Shown here piece after piece: positions 16,208-24,929 of a stretch of DNA of 35,936 nt (its first letter is position 1; each line of letters opens with the position of its first letter). The notes under the pieces are model-generated. The model saw only the letters and a program-made list of their open reading frames with translations, did not search any database and was not told where the DNA came from. The DNA lies in contig JALSTB010000150.1 of the NCBI GenBank assembly GCA_026983955.1, positions 1 through 35,936 on the forward strand, written 5' to 3'. Origin of the DNA: Melioribacteraceae bacterium (GTDB taxonomy: Bacteria; Bacteroidota; Ignavibacteria; Ignavibacteriales; Melioribacteraceae). A program made the translations under genes and the position numbers.

Positions 16208-16247
16208 AATCCGTGTTAATCTATGCATTAATCCGTGAAAATCTGTG
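16208..16247. repeat. Degenerate AATCYGTG repeat, four copies
   Basis: AATCCGTG (16208), AATCTATG (16218), AATCCGTG (16230) and AATCTGTG (16240) alternate with 10- and 12-bp steps, giving a 22-bp higher period. It lies between hslU and the terminator of the convergent gene. Similar 'AATCCGTG..AATCTGTGG' stretches are common intergenic noise or repeats in Bacteroidota-related genomes. The rest of the 16105-16261 interval contains no gene. Confidence 0.6.
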
Positions 16248-16261
16248 GGTGTATTCGCGGC

Positions 16262-16295
16262 TAAATAAAAAAGCCCGGCAATTGCACCGGGCTTT
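16262..16295 (-). terminator. Rho-independent terminator of the type IX cargo gene
   Basis: AAAGCCCGG (16270-16278), loop of 8, CCGGGCTTT (16287-16295). Read on the minus strand, the stem is followed by TTTTATTTAG, and it begins 14 nt after the stop at 16309. Read on the plus strand there is only TTT and then GG, so it mainly serves the minus-strand gene. Confidence 0.85.
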
Positions 16296-16308
16296 GGTTG
16301 AATACATG

Positions 16309-19101
16309 TTACTTCATCAAAATCATTTTCTTAACTGCACTGTAATTTCCGGCGGTAAGTTTGTAAAAATAAACACCGCTGGGTAATCCACCGGAAACTT
16401 CATTTGTGTTAAATGTAATTTGATACTTACCCGCCGGTTGTTTTTCGTTTACCAATGTAGCTATTTCTTTCCCGAGTGCATCGTATATTTTTAATCGCAC
16501 TAACTGTGATGTTACATTTGGCAAAGAATATTTAATGGTGGTCGACGGATTAAACGGGTTCGGGTAATTCTGTTCCAACACAAAATCATTTGGAAGAGCA
16601 TCGGTTTTAATATCTACTGTTCCATTTAAATCGCCTGTGAAAACGCCTCGCCCGTGTGTACCGGCGGCAACCTTTTTATCCGACGTACGGGAAGTAACGT
16701 ATTCAACTACCGCAGTTCCAATACCGTTGTCGCTTTCCCGGACCCAAATTGTACTGGAACCATTTAAAAATGTAGTGGAATATAAACCAGTGCTTGTTCC
16801 AACCAAGTAGACCGTTTCGCTGCCTACCGGCAGTATTGTAGCAGACCTTAAAGACGGACCGGGATTGGAAGATGTTCCGGTAAGGTTTCCTTCAACGGCC
16901 GAGTAACTGTTTCCTCCATCGGTGGAATGATATAAACCGGTAATATTATAATTTGAATAAACAACAAGTATCTCATTACCGTTTTCCGGATTAACCGCAA
17001 TTCTGTGAACATAAGCTCCGTTCGGTGAGCCTGAAATGGAGATGTCCGCTGCATTTGATGTTGATGTATTTGCATCGGTTAATTTATATATTTTCGGAGC
17101 CCCGTTATCACTGCTCGCTCCAAAGTATAAAACATGTTGTGGATTGTTCCGCGAAATGGCAATTGCGGTTATATTGTATCCCGTGGGAATTGAGATGTTT
17201 GTTAATTTTGTCCAACCCGTATTCGTTCCGTTTTGGAAATTCGGTATGCTTGCCAAGTTATCGTTCCGCCATAAGCTGTTTCCCGAAGGATACAACATTT
17301 TATTTTCATCATTCGGATCAATAACAAACGGATTTATAAAAAGTTGACCCGTAGCATTATTCGGTGTAATTTCTGACCAACCGATTCCATCCGTATAAGG
17401 ATTATATGGTGCACCGTCGGACTTGTATGTTAACCGCATTATTTTACCGTTTTGACTTGAAACATAAGCGTAGTTTGCACCGAAGTAGGCATGAGAACCG
17501 TCACCCGAGCTTAGGTCATCCGAACTACTTGTTTGTCCGCTGTAGTAAGTAAAAAACGGTGTACCGTTATCTTGGGTTCCGCCCATAATTCTTTCATCGT
17601 CGGCGTAACTTGCTAATGCTACTGTGTAAAATTGGGTGACCTTATAACCGTTGTTCTTGTTTATCCACGGAAAATAATCGGAATACGAATCGTTTGTAAT
17701 ATCGGTGGTATAACTCAAACCGCCGTCGTTACCGTTCCAAAGTTTGTTGGGGTCGGAAGGATCGAATACCAAAGCATGCTGATCGGGATGATGATTCGGA
17801 TAGAAAAATTCCGTAGCGTGATATCCACCAATCCATTCCGTTTTGGCATCATTTAGTTGGGTTGAAAATCCATCAGTTGACCTGAACAAACTAGTGCCGC
17901 CAATCAAAACAAAATTGGAATCGTCGGGTTTAACGGCAATTACCAAATTATAATTCGATTGCGAATCCATCTTTCCGCCTGTGCCCGCAAAATTGGGCAG
18001 GTTGGAACTTAAATCAACTGAGGAATTATCCGACAAATCAATTTTGAAAAGTTTAATATCCTCATTGCCGGCATTCGTTAAAACATAAACAATATTCTGG
18101 GCTGCCCCCAACACACTGCGTTCATGAGTTGCAGGGAATGAATTTGGTGTAATATTCGTCCAACTTGCCCCGTCGTTTCCGGATTTATAAACACCCGGTT
18201 GATTTGCGGGATTTGAGTTATATCCTTTTTGTGAAAGAACGGCAATCAAAGTTCCGTCCGGTAAAGCAATTATATCGGAATAATAATGGTCGTTAACCCC
18301 GCCCAGTACAACGCTAAACGAGCTTCCTCCGTTGGACGATTTCATAATTCCGATTCCGTTGCATGCGATGAATACCGAACCGGTAGCAGGCGAAACAACA
18401 ACCTTCGAAACCCAATCGTAGTAACTGTCCCATTTTGCCGGATTACTCGAAGTGCCGGGAATTAAGTTCCACGTCTCACCGTTATCGGTTGATTTGTAAA
18501 TTCCGTTGCCACTGTAAAAAGCCGTGTATCCTCTGTCCGATGCAGTGGCGCCGCGATATTCCCCGCCAACTGCATACCATGTATTGGTATGACCCGCCCT
18601 TGTATCCTGGGCAATTGAAGTAATGCTGTACATTTGATTAGGCGAAGTTTTCATTTCCCATGTGGCGCCGTTATCGGTCGATTTCCAAATTCCACCTGAA
18701 GCACCACCGGCAATTATCACATCCGGATTTGTAACGTCAACGGCAAGTGCACGCGTGCGCCCGCCAACATCTTTTGGTCCGGCTTCTTTCCAAATGAAAT
18801 TTGCCCCTGCTATTTTCTCTAATTCCTTTCTGACCGGAAGTGTTTTTGCATACCCGATTTCCCTTGAACGGATATTTTCCGGGATTTTGTTGGTTGCCGG
18901 ATCCCTCAACATTTTAAAGAAAAATTCATACCGTTCTTTTTTTAATTCAAACGGAGCTTTTGGCGAAGCGGAGGATATGGTTTTTTCTTTTATATGCAAA
19001 CCGGTTTTATTTAAAAAACCGTTTTGTGAAAAAATTAACGTTACGGCAATAACCGAGAATAAAAAGAGTAAAAAGTTTATGTGTTTTTTTACGGTTTTCA
19101 T
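16309..19101 (-). CDS. Secreted BNR/Asp-box beta-propeller protein with type IX sorting domain
   Basis: 930 residues from the ATG at 19101 (AAGGGTGA upstream; a GTG at 19107 adds two residues). An N-terminal signal peptide is at about 1-26. The body is a VPS10/sortilin- and sialidase-like propeller with repeated Asp boxes, including KSTDNGATW (140-148), KSTDNGETW (203-211), KSSNGGSSF (254-262), KSGNDGASW and HSTDGGNSY. The C-terminal 91 residues (840-930) are a Por-secretion/T9SS sorting domain. It starts FVLEQNYPNPFNPSTTI and ends GVYFYKLTAGNYSAVKKMILMK. It should be exported by Sec, cross the outer membrane by the type IX system, and be surface-bound or released. Glycosidase activity cannot be claimed; Asp boxes are structural. 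It has its own terminator. Confidence 0.93.
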   Translation of the reverse strand: MKTVKKHINFLLFLFSVIAVTLIFSQNGFLNKTGLHIKEKTISSASPKAPFELKKERYEFFFKMLRDPATNKIPENIRSREIGYAKTLPVRKELEKIAGANFIWKEAGPKDVGGRTRALAVDVTNPDVIIAGGASGGIWKSTDNGATWEMKTSPNQMYSITSIAQDTRAGHTNTWYAVGGEYRGATASDRGYTAFYSGNGIYKSTDNGETWNLIPGTSSNPAKWDSYYDWVSKVVVSPATGSVFIACNGIGIMKSSNGGSSFSVVLGGVNDHYYSDIIALPDGTLIAVLSQKGYNSNPANQPGVYKSGNDGASWTNITPNSFPATHERSVLGAAQNIVYVLTNAGNEDIKLFKIDLSDNSSVDLSSNLPNFAGTGGKMDSQSNYNLVIAVKPDDSNFVLIGGTSLFRSTDGFSTQLNDAKTEWIGGYHATEFFYPNHHPDQHALVFDPSDPNKLWNGNDGGLSYTTDITNDSYSDYFPWINKNNGYKVTQFYTVALASYADDERIMGGTQDNGTPFFTYYSGQTSSSDDLSSGDGSHAYFGANYAYVSSQNGKIMRLTYKSDGAPYNPYTDGIGWSEITPNNATGQLFINPFVIDPNDENKMLYPSGNSLWRNDNLASIPNFQNGTNTGWTKLTNISIPTGYNITAIAISRNNPQHVLYFGASSDNGAPKIYKLTDANTSTSNAADISISGSPNGAYVHRIAVNPENGNEILVVYSNYNITGLYHSTDGGNSYSAVEGNLTGTSSNPGPSLRSATILPVGSETVYLVGTSTGLYSTTFLNGSSTIWVRESDNGIGTAVVEYVTSRTSDKKVAAGTHGRGVFTGDLNGTVDIKTDALPNDFVLEQNYPNPFNPSTTIKYSLPNVTSQLVRLKIYDALGKEIATLVNEKQPAGKYQITFNTNEVSGGLPSGVYFYKLTAGNYSAVKKMILMK

Positions 19102-19321
19102 ATTCACCCTTCTGATTCGTTGTAAATTATAATCATTATCGGATTTTTCGATTTTTATTTCAATTCAGTTTCATTCTTATTTAATATTTAATTTAATGAA
19201 CAAGAACTGTAATGACAAATCGTTTCCGTGCAGTTTAAGCGAATATTCCCTTTTTATACATCTTTCATTTTCTTAACTTTGGTTTTATAAAACGAACCGT
19301 TAAAAAATTTGTGAGGTAATA

Positions 19322-20710
19322 ATGTTTGAATCCGGAATTTATTCATCCAGGCGCACGGAATTGAAAAAGCTGGTTGGCTCGGGAATTATTTTGTTTTTGG
19401 GGAATAAAAATTCTCCACGGAATTTTTCCAGCATGCCGTATCCGTTCAGGCAAGACAGCAGTTTTTTGTATTACTGGGGTTTGGATTTTCCCGATCTTGC
19501 AGCAATAATTGATGTGGATAAAGATGAAGAAATTATATTCGGAAACGACAGAACTGTTGACGATGTTGTTTGGATGGGTCCGGATACCCCGTTGGCGGAA
19601 AAAGCAAGTAAAGCTGGTGTGAGCCGGACAAAATCTTTACCTGAATTGAATGATATTGTTGCCAAAGCCGTTAGTGAACACCGGACGGTTCATTTCCTTC
19701 CGCAATACCGGTCCGATAACTTGATTTATCTGAGCGATCTTACCGGAATAAAAGCAAAGTTCTTAAACAAATATGTATCGGAAAAGCTGATAAAATCGGT
19801 AGTTTCGCAAAGGTCGGTGAAAATAAAGGAAGAAATTGCGGAAATAGAAAAGGCTTTGGAAATAAGTTTCGAAATGTATTTTTTGGCAATGAGATTAACC
19901 AAACCGGGAATTTATGAGAAAGATATTGCCCGGTCGATTGAAGGAATTGCAAGTTTAAAAGGAGCCGGCACTTCTTTCGGAACAATATTTTCCGTGCACG
20001 GAGAAATTTTGCACAATGAATATTACGGAAACCTGATGAAAGAAGGCGATATCGCATTGCTCGATTCCGGTGCCGAAACAGATATGCATTATGCAAGCGA
20101 TATTACCAGGGTTATTCCCGTTAGCGGTAAATTCAGTGAACGCCAGAAAGATATTTACAACATTGTTCTCGATTCACAGCTTCAAGCAATTGGAATGATT
20201 AAAGAAGGAGTTAAATTCAAAGATGTTCATATTAAAGCGAGTACGGTAATTGCTTCGGGATTGAAAGAACTCGGTTTGATGAAAGGTGATGTGGACGAAG
20301 CTGTAGCTGCCGGAGCGCACGCACTCTTTTTTCCGCACGGATTGGGACACATGATGGGATTGGATGTTCACGACATGGAAAGTTTCGGTGAAGATTATGT
20401 TGGTTACGACGATAAAGTTAAACGCAGTAATCAATTCGGACTTGCTTACCTGCGGTTGGCGAAAGAATTGAAAAGCGGTTACGTAGTAACGGTTGAGCCC
20501 GGAATTTATTTTATACCGGCATTAATTGATCAATGGAAAGCTGAAAAGAAACACCCCGACTTTATCGATTACGATAAAGTTGAAGAGTACAAGAATTTCG
20601 GCGGAATCAGAATTGAAGATGATATTCTGGTGGAAAGCGGCGGAGCAAAAGTGCTTGGTAAACCCATTCCCAAAACAATCGAAGAAGTGGAACTCGTCTG
20701 CGGAAAATAA
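19322..20710 (+). CDS. pepP: Xaa-Pro aminopeptidase (peptidase family M24B)
   Basis: A 462-residue aminopeptidase P-like metallopeptidase that removes N-terminal residues before proline. The N-terminal domain (about 1-170) has the AMP_N features FSSMPYPFRQDSSFLYYWGLDFP. The catalytic pita-bread domain carries the dinuclear metal ligands Asp248 and Asp260 (LDSGAETDMHYASDITR), His343 (HGLGHMMG), Glu392 (VEPGIY) and Glu432 (RIEDD). It is cytoplasmic, with no signal peptide. GAGGTAAT stands just before the ATG. The FAD/Fe-S dehydrogenase follows 17 nt later, so they are co-transcribed. The symbol rests on family membership. Confidence 0.93.
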   Translation: MFESGIYSSRRTELKKLVGSGIILFLGNKNSPRNFSSMPYPFRQDSSFLYYWGLDFPDLAAIIDVDKDEEIIFGNDRTVDDVVWMGPDTPLAEKASKAGVSRTKSLPELNDIVAKAVSEHRTVHFLPQYRSDNLIYLSDLTGIKAKFLNKYVSEKLIKSVVSQRSVKIKEEIAEIEKALEISFEMYFLAMRLTKPGIYEKDIARSIEGIASLKGAGTSFGTIFSVHGEILHNEYYGNLMKEGDIALLDSGAETDMHYASDITRVIPVSGKFSERQKDIYNIVLDSQLQAIGMIKEGVKFKDVHIKASTVIASGLKELGLMKGDVDEAVAAGAHALFFPHGLGHMMGLDVHDMESFGEDYVGYDDKVKRSNQFGLAYLRLAKELKSGYVVTVEPGIYFIPALIDQWKAEKKHPDFIDYDKVEEYKNFGGIRIEDDILVESGGAKVLGKPIPKTIEEVELVCGK

Positions 20711-20727
20711 ATTCAGGAGGAATTTTA

Positions 20728-23556
20728 ATGCTTACCGGCAAATATCTTGAACTGTTTAACCGTTTAAAAGAGAAAATTCCGGCAGAAAGAATTTTTCACG
20801 ATTCACTTAGAACACTTGCCTACGGTACGGATGCAAGTTTTTACCGTTTGATTCCGCAGATGGTAATTAAAGTTAAAAACGAATCCGAACTTGCGGAAAC
20901 ACTGAAAACCTGTTGGGAACTTGGTATTCCGGTAACTTTTCGCGGCTCGGGTACAAGTCTTTCCGGTCAGGCAATCACCGATTCGGTTCTGGTTAAAGTC
21001 GATAATTCATGGAACGGTCACCAGATTCTCGACAATGGAAATAAAATCAAACTCCAACCCGCAATTTTAGGTGGATTTGCCAATGCTCACTTGGCAAAAT
21101 ACAACAGAAAAATCGGACCCGATCCTGCATCGATAAATTCGGCTTCAATATCCGGAATTGTTGCCAACAACGCCAGCGGAATGACCAGCGGAATTGAGCG
21201 GAACAGTTACAACACAATTGCTTCGATGCGGATTGTGTTTGCCGATGGGACAATTCTGGATACATCGGATGAACGGAGTAAAGAAGATTTTATAAATACA
21301 CATAAGCAAATAATTGAAGGTATTGCCAAGTTAAGCCAAACCGTAAAAGCCAATCATGCTCTTACCCAAAGGATACGACAAAAGTACAAAATTAAAAATA
21401 CAACCGGATACGGGTTAAATTCGTTGGTTGATTTCGATGATCCGTTTGAAATTATTACACATTTAATGATTGGCTCGGAAGGAACGCTAGGTTTCATTTC
21501 AGAAGTTACGTTTAATACGGTACCCGATTTACCCAATAAAGCCTCGGCTTTGGTAATTTTTAGCGGTATCCGCGCAGCTTGCGATGCAATTCCGAGATTG
21601 AAAAAACTTCCGGTCGATGCCGCGGAAATTATGGATAGAACGGCTTTGCGTTCGGTAGAGAACAAACCTGGAATGCCGGAATACTTGAAAACATTGGATG
21701 ATAATGCAACGGCACTGTTAATTGAAACTTCGGCAGACAACACGGAAACTTTGAATGAAAATATTTTACGTATAAAAAAAGAATTGGATGACCTCGATAA
21801 AGTTTTGCCGGTAGAATTTACAACGGTTAAAAGCGAATATTTGAAATTGTGGAAGGTTCGTAAAGGCTTATTTACAAGTGTTTGCAAAACACGAGAGCCC
21901 GGAACCACTGTAATTATTGAGGATATTAATTTCGAAACTTCCAGATTGGCGGAAGCGGTTACCGATTTGCAAAAACTCTTTGAAAAGCATAATTACAAGG
22001 ACACGATTATTTGGGGGCACGCACTGTCGGGAAATATCCACTTTGTCTTTTTTCACGATTTCAGTAAAAGTGAAGAAGTTAAAAGATATGAATCTTTTAT
22101 GTATGAACTGACACGAATGGTTATCGATAAATACGATGGTTCTTTGAAAGCAGAACACGGAACCGGCAGAAACATGGCGCCGTTTGTCGAATATGAATGG
22201 GGTGCCGAAGCATACGAAGTGATGAAGAAAATTAAACATTTGTTCGATCCGGAAAATATTTTGAGTCCCGGCGTATTGATAAATAACGACAATAAAGTAC
22301 ATATTAAAAATTTAAAACCTTTACCTGTTGCCGATCCGTTAATCGATCGGTGCATCGAATGTGGATTTTGCGAAAGTGTTTGCCCTTCCAAAGATTTAAC
22401 ATTAACCCCGCGCCAGCGAATTACGGTTTACCGTGAAATATCGAGGTTGACAGCCCAAAAATCGGATGTACCCAGAAAACTTGAACTGGAAAAAATGTTC
22501 GATTATCAAGGTAACGAAACATGCGCCACGGACGGGTTATGCGAGTTAAGTTGCCCGGTTGATATTGATACCGGTTCTCTGATAAAAAAATTGCGCAAGG
22601 AGAATATAACTTCCACCGGTTCCAAAATTGCTTCTTTCACCGCTAATAATTTCAAATTTGTTACGGAAGGTTTACGGATATTGCTGAATTTTGTTCATGT
22701 GGCGCATACCGTTTTGGGTAGTGATCTGATGGAAAGCATTTCGGGCGGATTAAGAAAATTATCCGGTAACCGTATTCCCAAATGGAATAAGTATTTACCG
22801 AAGGGAGCCGATTTGTTGATAGGTTCTTCAATAACAAACAATAAACCGAAAGTAGTATATTTCCCGAGTTGTATAAGCCGGACGATGGGATTGCCGAAAG
22901 ACAGTACCGAAAAAAATTCTCAAGCTACGGTGTTCCACCGCTTGCTGGAAAAAGCAGGTTACTCGGTGATTTATCCAGACAATATAAAAAACCTTTGTTG
23001 TGGAATGCCTTACTCATCGAAAGGTTTGGTTAAGCAAGCAAATCAAAAAGCCACGGAACTCACTACATATTTACTGACGGCATCGGAAAACGGAAAATAT
23101 CCGGTTGTGTTCGATACTTCGCCTTGCGTGAAAACAATGAGAGGTTTTGAATTGGTTAAAAATAATACAAATTTAAATATTTATGATTCTATAGAATTTA
23201 TAGATAAATTTATGCTCGATAAGTTGCAGATTGTAAAAAAAGAAGAGACTGTTACAATTCATCCTACTTGCAGCACAACCAAAATGGACGATGTTGAAAT
23301 TTTAAAACGTATTGCTGAGGCTTGTGTAACTAATGTGGTTGTTCCCAAAGAAGTTACGTGCTGCGGTTTTGCGGGCGATCGCGGATTTACTTATCCCGAA
23401 TTAAATGCCTCGGCTTTGAAAAACCTGAAACCGGCAATTCCCTCATCATGCTCGGCAGGGTATTCAACCAGCAAGACTTGTGAAATCGGACTTTCTTTGC
23501 ATAGTGGCATTGAATACAAATCGATTGTTTACTTGGTCGATAAATGTTCGGTTTAG
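20728..23556 (+). CDS. Fused FAD/Fe-S 2-hydroxyacid dehydrogenase (D-lactate/glycolate oxidase type)
   Basis: A 942-residue fusion of a GlcD-like flavoprotein and a GlcF-like iron-sulfur protein. The N-terminal half has the PCMH FAD-binding motifs TFRGSGTSLSGQAI (about 70-83), NNASGMTSG and GSEGTLGFISEVTF, and the FAD-oxidase C-terminal domain with GHALSGNIHFVFF and EHGTGRNMAPFVE. Two 4Fe-4S sites follow: CIECGFCESVCPS from residue 542 and CATDGLCELSCPVD from residue 599. Then come two CCG domains (CCGMPYS at 757 and CCGFAGDRGFTYPE at 878). It oxidises a 2-hydroxyacid and passes electrons to quinone or a cytochrome. D-lactate is the likeliest substrate, with glycolate or D-2-hydroxyglutarate as alternatives. 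A strong AGGAGG site precedes it. Confidence 0.9.
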   Translation: MLTGKYLELFNRLKEKIPAERIFHDSLRTLAYGTDASFYRLIPQMVIKVKNESELAETLKTCWELGIPVTFRGSGTSLSGQAITDSVLVKVDNSWNGHQILDNGNKIKLQPAILGGFANAHLAKYNRKIGPDPASINSASISGIVANNASGMTSGIERNSYNTIASMRIVFADGTILDTSDERSKEDFINTHKQIIEGIAKLSQTVKANHALTQRIRQKYKIKNTTGYGLNSLVDFDDPFEIITHLMIGSEGTLGFISEVTFNTVPDLPNKASALVIFSGIRAACDAIPRLKKLPVDAAEIMDRTALRSVENKPGMPEYLKTLDDNATALLIETSADNTETLNENILRIKKELDDLDKVLPVEFTTVKSEYLKLWKVRKGLFTSVCKTREPGTTVIIEDINFETSRLAEAVTDLQKLFEKHNYKDTIIWGHALSGNIHFVFFHDFSKSEEVKRYESFMYELTRMVIDKYDGSLKAEHGTGRNMAPFVEYEWGAEAYEVMKKIKHLFDPENILSPGVLINNDNKVHIKNLKPLPVADPLIDRCIECGFCESVCPSKDLTLTPRQRITVYREISRLTAQKSDVPRKLELEKMFDYQGNETCATDGLCELSCPVDIDTGSLIKKLRKENITSTGSKIASFTANNFKFVTEGLRILLNFVHVAHTVLGSDLMESISGGLRKLSGNRIPKWNKYLPKGADLLIGSSITNNKPKVVYFPSCISRTMGLPKDSTEKNSQATVFHRLLEKAGYSVIYPDNIKNLCCGMPYSSKGLVKQANQKATELTTYLLTASENGKYPVVFDTSPCVKTMRGFELVKNNTNLNIYDSIEFIDKFMLDKLQIVKKEETVTIHPTCSTTKMDDVEILKRIAEACVTNVVVPKEVTCCGFAGDRGFTYPELNASALKNLKPAIPSSCSAGYSTSKTCEIGLSLHSGIEYKSIVYLVDKCSV

Positions 23557-23569
23557 CAGGAGGAAAAGT

Positions 23570-24037
23570 TTACAGAACCGCTTGTTTTTCACTGCCGGAT
23601 TTTTTTTCGATAAGATGTTTTTCGGGTCCCAATAAATCTTTTAATGTTAAATTGTTAATTACATTATCAACGGCATTCTGGATTAGTTTCCACAAACCCC
23701 TCGTGGAACAATCGAGTGAATGTGCACAAGAAGAGCTGTTGCCTGCATGGTGCTTGCAGAATTCTTCATCGAAAAGTTTTCCTCCCAATAATCTCATTAC
23801 ATCACCGATTATAATATCTTCGGGCGGGCGCGAAAGCGTGTAACCGCCGGTATGACCCCGTTCGCTTTCCAAAAAACCGCCAAGACGTAAAACCCTCAAT
23901 AGCTTTGCAACGTTATGTTGTGAGATTCCTTCGTCTTTGCTTATTTCCGGTATGGTTTTACCTTCACCGTGGTAATAAGCCTTGCCCAAGGATATTAAAA
24001 ACCGTATTCCGTATTCTTCCTGCGCACTGAATTTCAT
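23570..24037 (-). CDS. Rrf2-family transcriptional regulator (probable Fe-S sensor of suf)
   Basis: A 155-residue Rrf2 protein. The winged HTH covers residues 1-75 (EYGIRFLISLGKAY, ISQHNVAKLLRVLRLGGFLESERGHTGGYTLSR). Three cysteines at 94, 104 and 110 (EEFCKHHAGN, SSCAHSLDC) match the Fe-S ligand pattern of IscR-like members, with longer first spacing than IscR. It is the last gene of the SUF operon, starting 3 nt after the bacilliredoxin stop without its own strong site. It likely senses Fe-S status and represses the sufB promoter about 5.8 kb away. Its stop is 13 nt from that of the convergent dehydrogenase gene. Confidence 0.93.
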   Translation of the reverse strand: MKFSAQEEYGIRFLISLGKAYYHGEGKTIPEISKDEGISQHNVAKLLRVLRLGGFLESERGHTGGYTLSRPPEDIIIGDVMRLLGGKLFDEEFCKHHAGNSSSCAHSLDCSTRGLWKLIQNAVDNVINNLTLKDLLGPEKHLIEKKSGSEKQAVL

Positions 24038-24040
24038 ATT

Positions 24041-24580
24041 TTAGTTTGCCCTGTTCAATGGAATTTTGGAACCGCACATTTTGGCATGTACCAGTTTTTC
24101 ATAATCTTCTTTTGAAATTGAAGGACCTTGTTTGGTGCAACATTCATCAAAAACTTGAATAAGAACCGATGCAATTTGTCCGGGTGTTCTACCCTCAATA
24201 TGATGTCGGGGCATAACGAATTTTATTTCACCGTTTTGGAATAAAGCGATGAAAGGTGAAGAAGGCGGTATGTTACTCAAATATGTATTTCTGAGATGAG
24301 CAACTGCCGCTTTGTCTTGCCCGGCGAAGGAAGTAACGAGCAGATCCGGAATTTTGGAATGTTGAAGAGCCAAAGTAACACCGGGTCTTGCACTGCCGGC
24401 GGCACAACCGCATACCGAGTTGATTACATACAAAACCGTTTTGCCGTCATTACGGTTAACCGCTTTGTCAACTGCTTCCGGTGTTAACGCTTCTTCAAAT
24501 CCGACGTAGATCAGTTCGTCCCTCATCGGTTGAACTGCAACCGGATCATACATCGGTGCATTCGAATTTATGTTAAACAT
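24041..24580 (-). CDS. Bacilliredoxin BrxA/BrxB family (YphP/YqiW)
   Basis: A 179-residue bacilliredoxin with the diagnostic CGC active site (VINSVCGCAAGSARPG, Cys57-Gly-Cys59) and the C-terminal family strands FIALFQNGEIKFVMPRHHIEGR. In bacilli these proteins remove bacillithiol from oxidised protein cysteines. This copy has extra cysteines (147, 148 and about 170) in a C-terminal extension. The length is above the usual 145 or so residues because of that extension. It sits between DUF59 and Rrf2 in the SUF operon, pointing to a thiol-redox role in Fe-S assembly. AAAGG lies before the ATG. Confidence 0.93.
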   Translation of the reverse strand: MFNINSNAPMYDPVAVQPMRDELIYVGFEEALTPEAVDKAVNRNDGKTVLYVINSVCGCAAGSARPGVTLALQHSKIPDLLVTSFAGQDKAAVAHLRNTYLSNIPPSSPFIALFQNGEIKFVMPRHHIEGRTPGQIASVLIQVFDECCTKQGPSISKEDYEKLVHAKMCGSKIPLNRAN

Positions 24581-24601
24581 ATATTTAACCTTTCTTGTTT
24601 G

Positions 24602-24916
24602 TTATAGATAACCTAATGTAAGTTTTGCTTCCTCGCTCATCATGTCCAAGCTCCACGGCGGATCCCAAACCAATTCCAAATCGACGCTTCTGACGCCTTT
24701 AACCGCTTCGATTTTTCTTCTTACTTCTCCCGGCAGACTTTCCGCCACGGGGCAAGCTGGCGAGGTTAACGTCATTTTTATTTTTACATTGCCGTAGTCG
24801 TCAACGTCCAATTCGTAAATCATCCCCAGTTCGTATATGTTTACCGGAATTTCGGGATCGTATATTGTTTTTAATGTGTTTATTACATCTTGCTTTAATT
24901 GTTCTTTGTCTGCCAT
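24602..24916 (-). CDS. sufT: DUF59/MIP18-family Fe-S assembly factor (SufT-like)
   Basis: A 104-residue DUF59 protein with the family core DPEIPVNIYELGMIY (20-34), the reactive cysteine in TSPACP (Cys55), and a C-terminal DLELVWDPPW. DUF59 proteins help mature Fe-S proteins, and SufT homologues commonly lie in SUF operons, as here between sufS and the bacilliredoxin. The start ATG is 13 nt after the sufS stop with a GGAA site. There is no ATPase (Mrp/ApbC) fusion. The symbol follows common usage for SUF-linked DUF59 proteins. Confidence 0.92.
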   Translation of the reverse strand: MADKEQLKQDVINTLKTIYDPEIPVNIYELGMIYELDVDDYGNVKIKMTLTSPACPVAESLPGEVRRKIEAVKGVRSVDLELVWDPPWSLDMMSEEAKLTLGYL

Positions 24917-24929
24917 TTCCGTTTTCCGT

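Noticed and set aside
23544-23843. Plus-strand open frame after the dehydrogenase stop
   Set aside because: It starts inside the dehydrogenase gene, runs antisense to the Rrf2 gene, and its peptide has no recognisable features.
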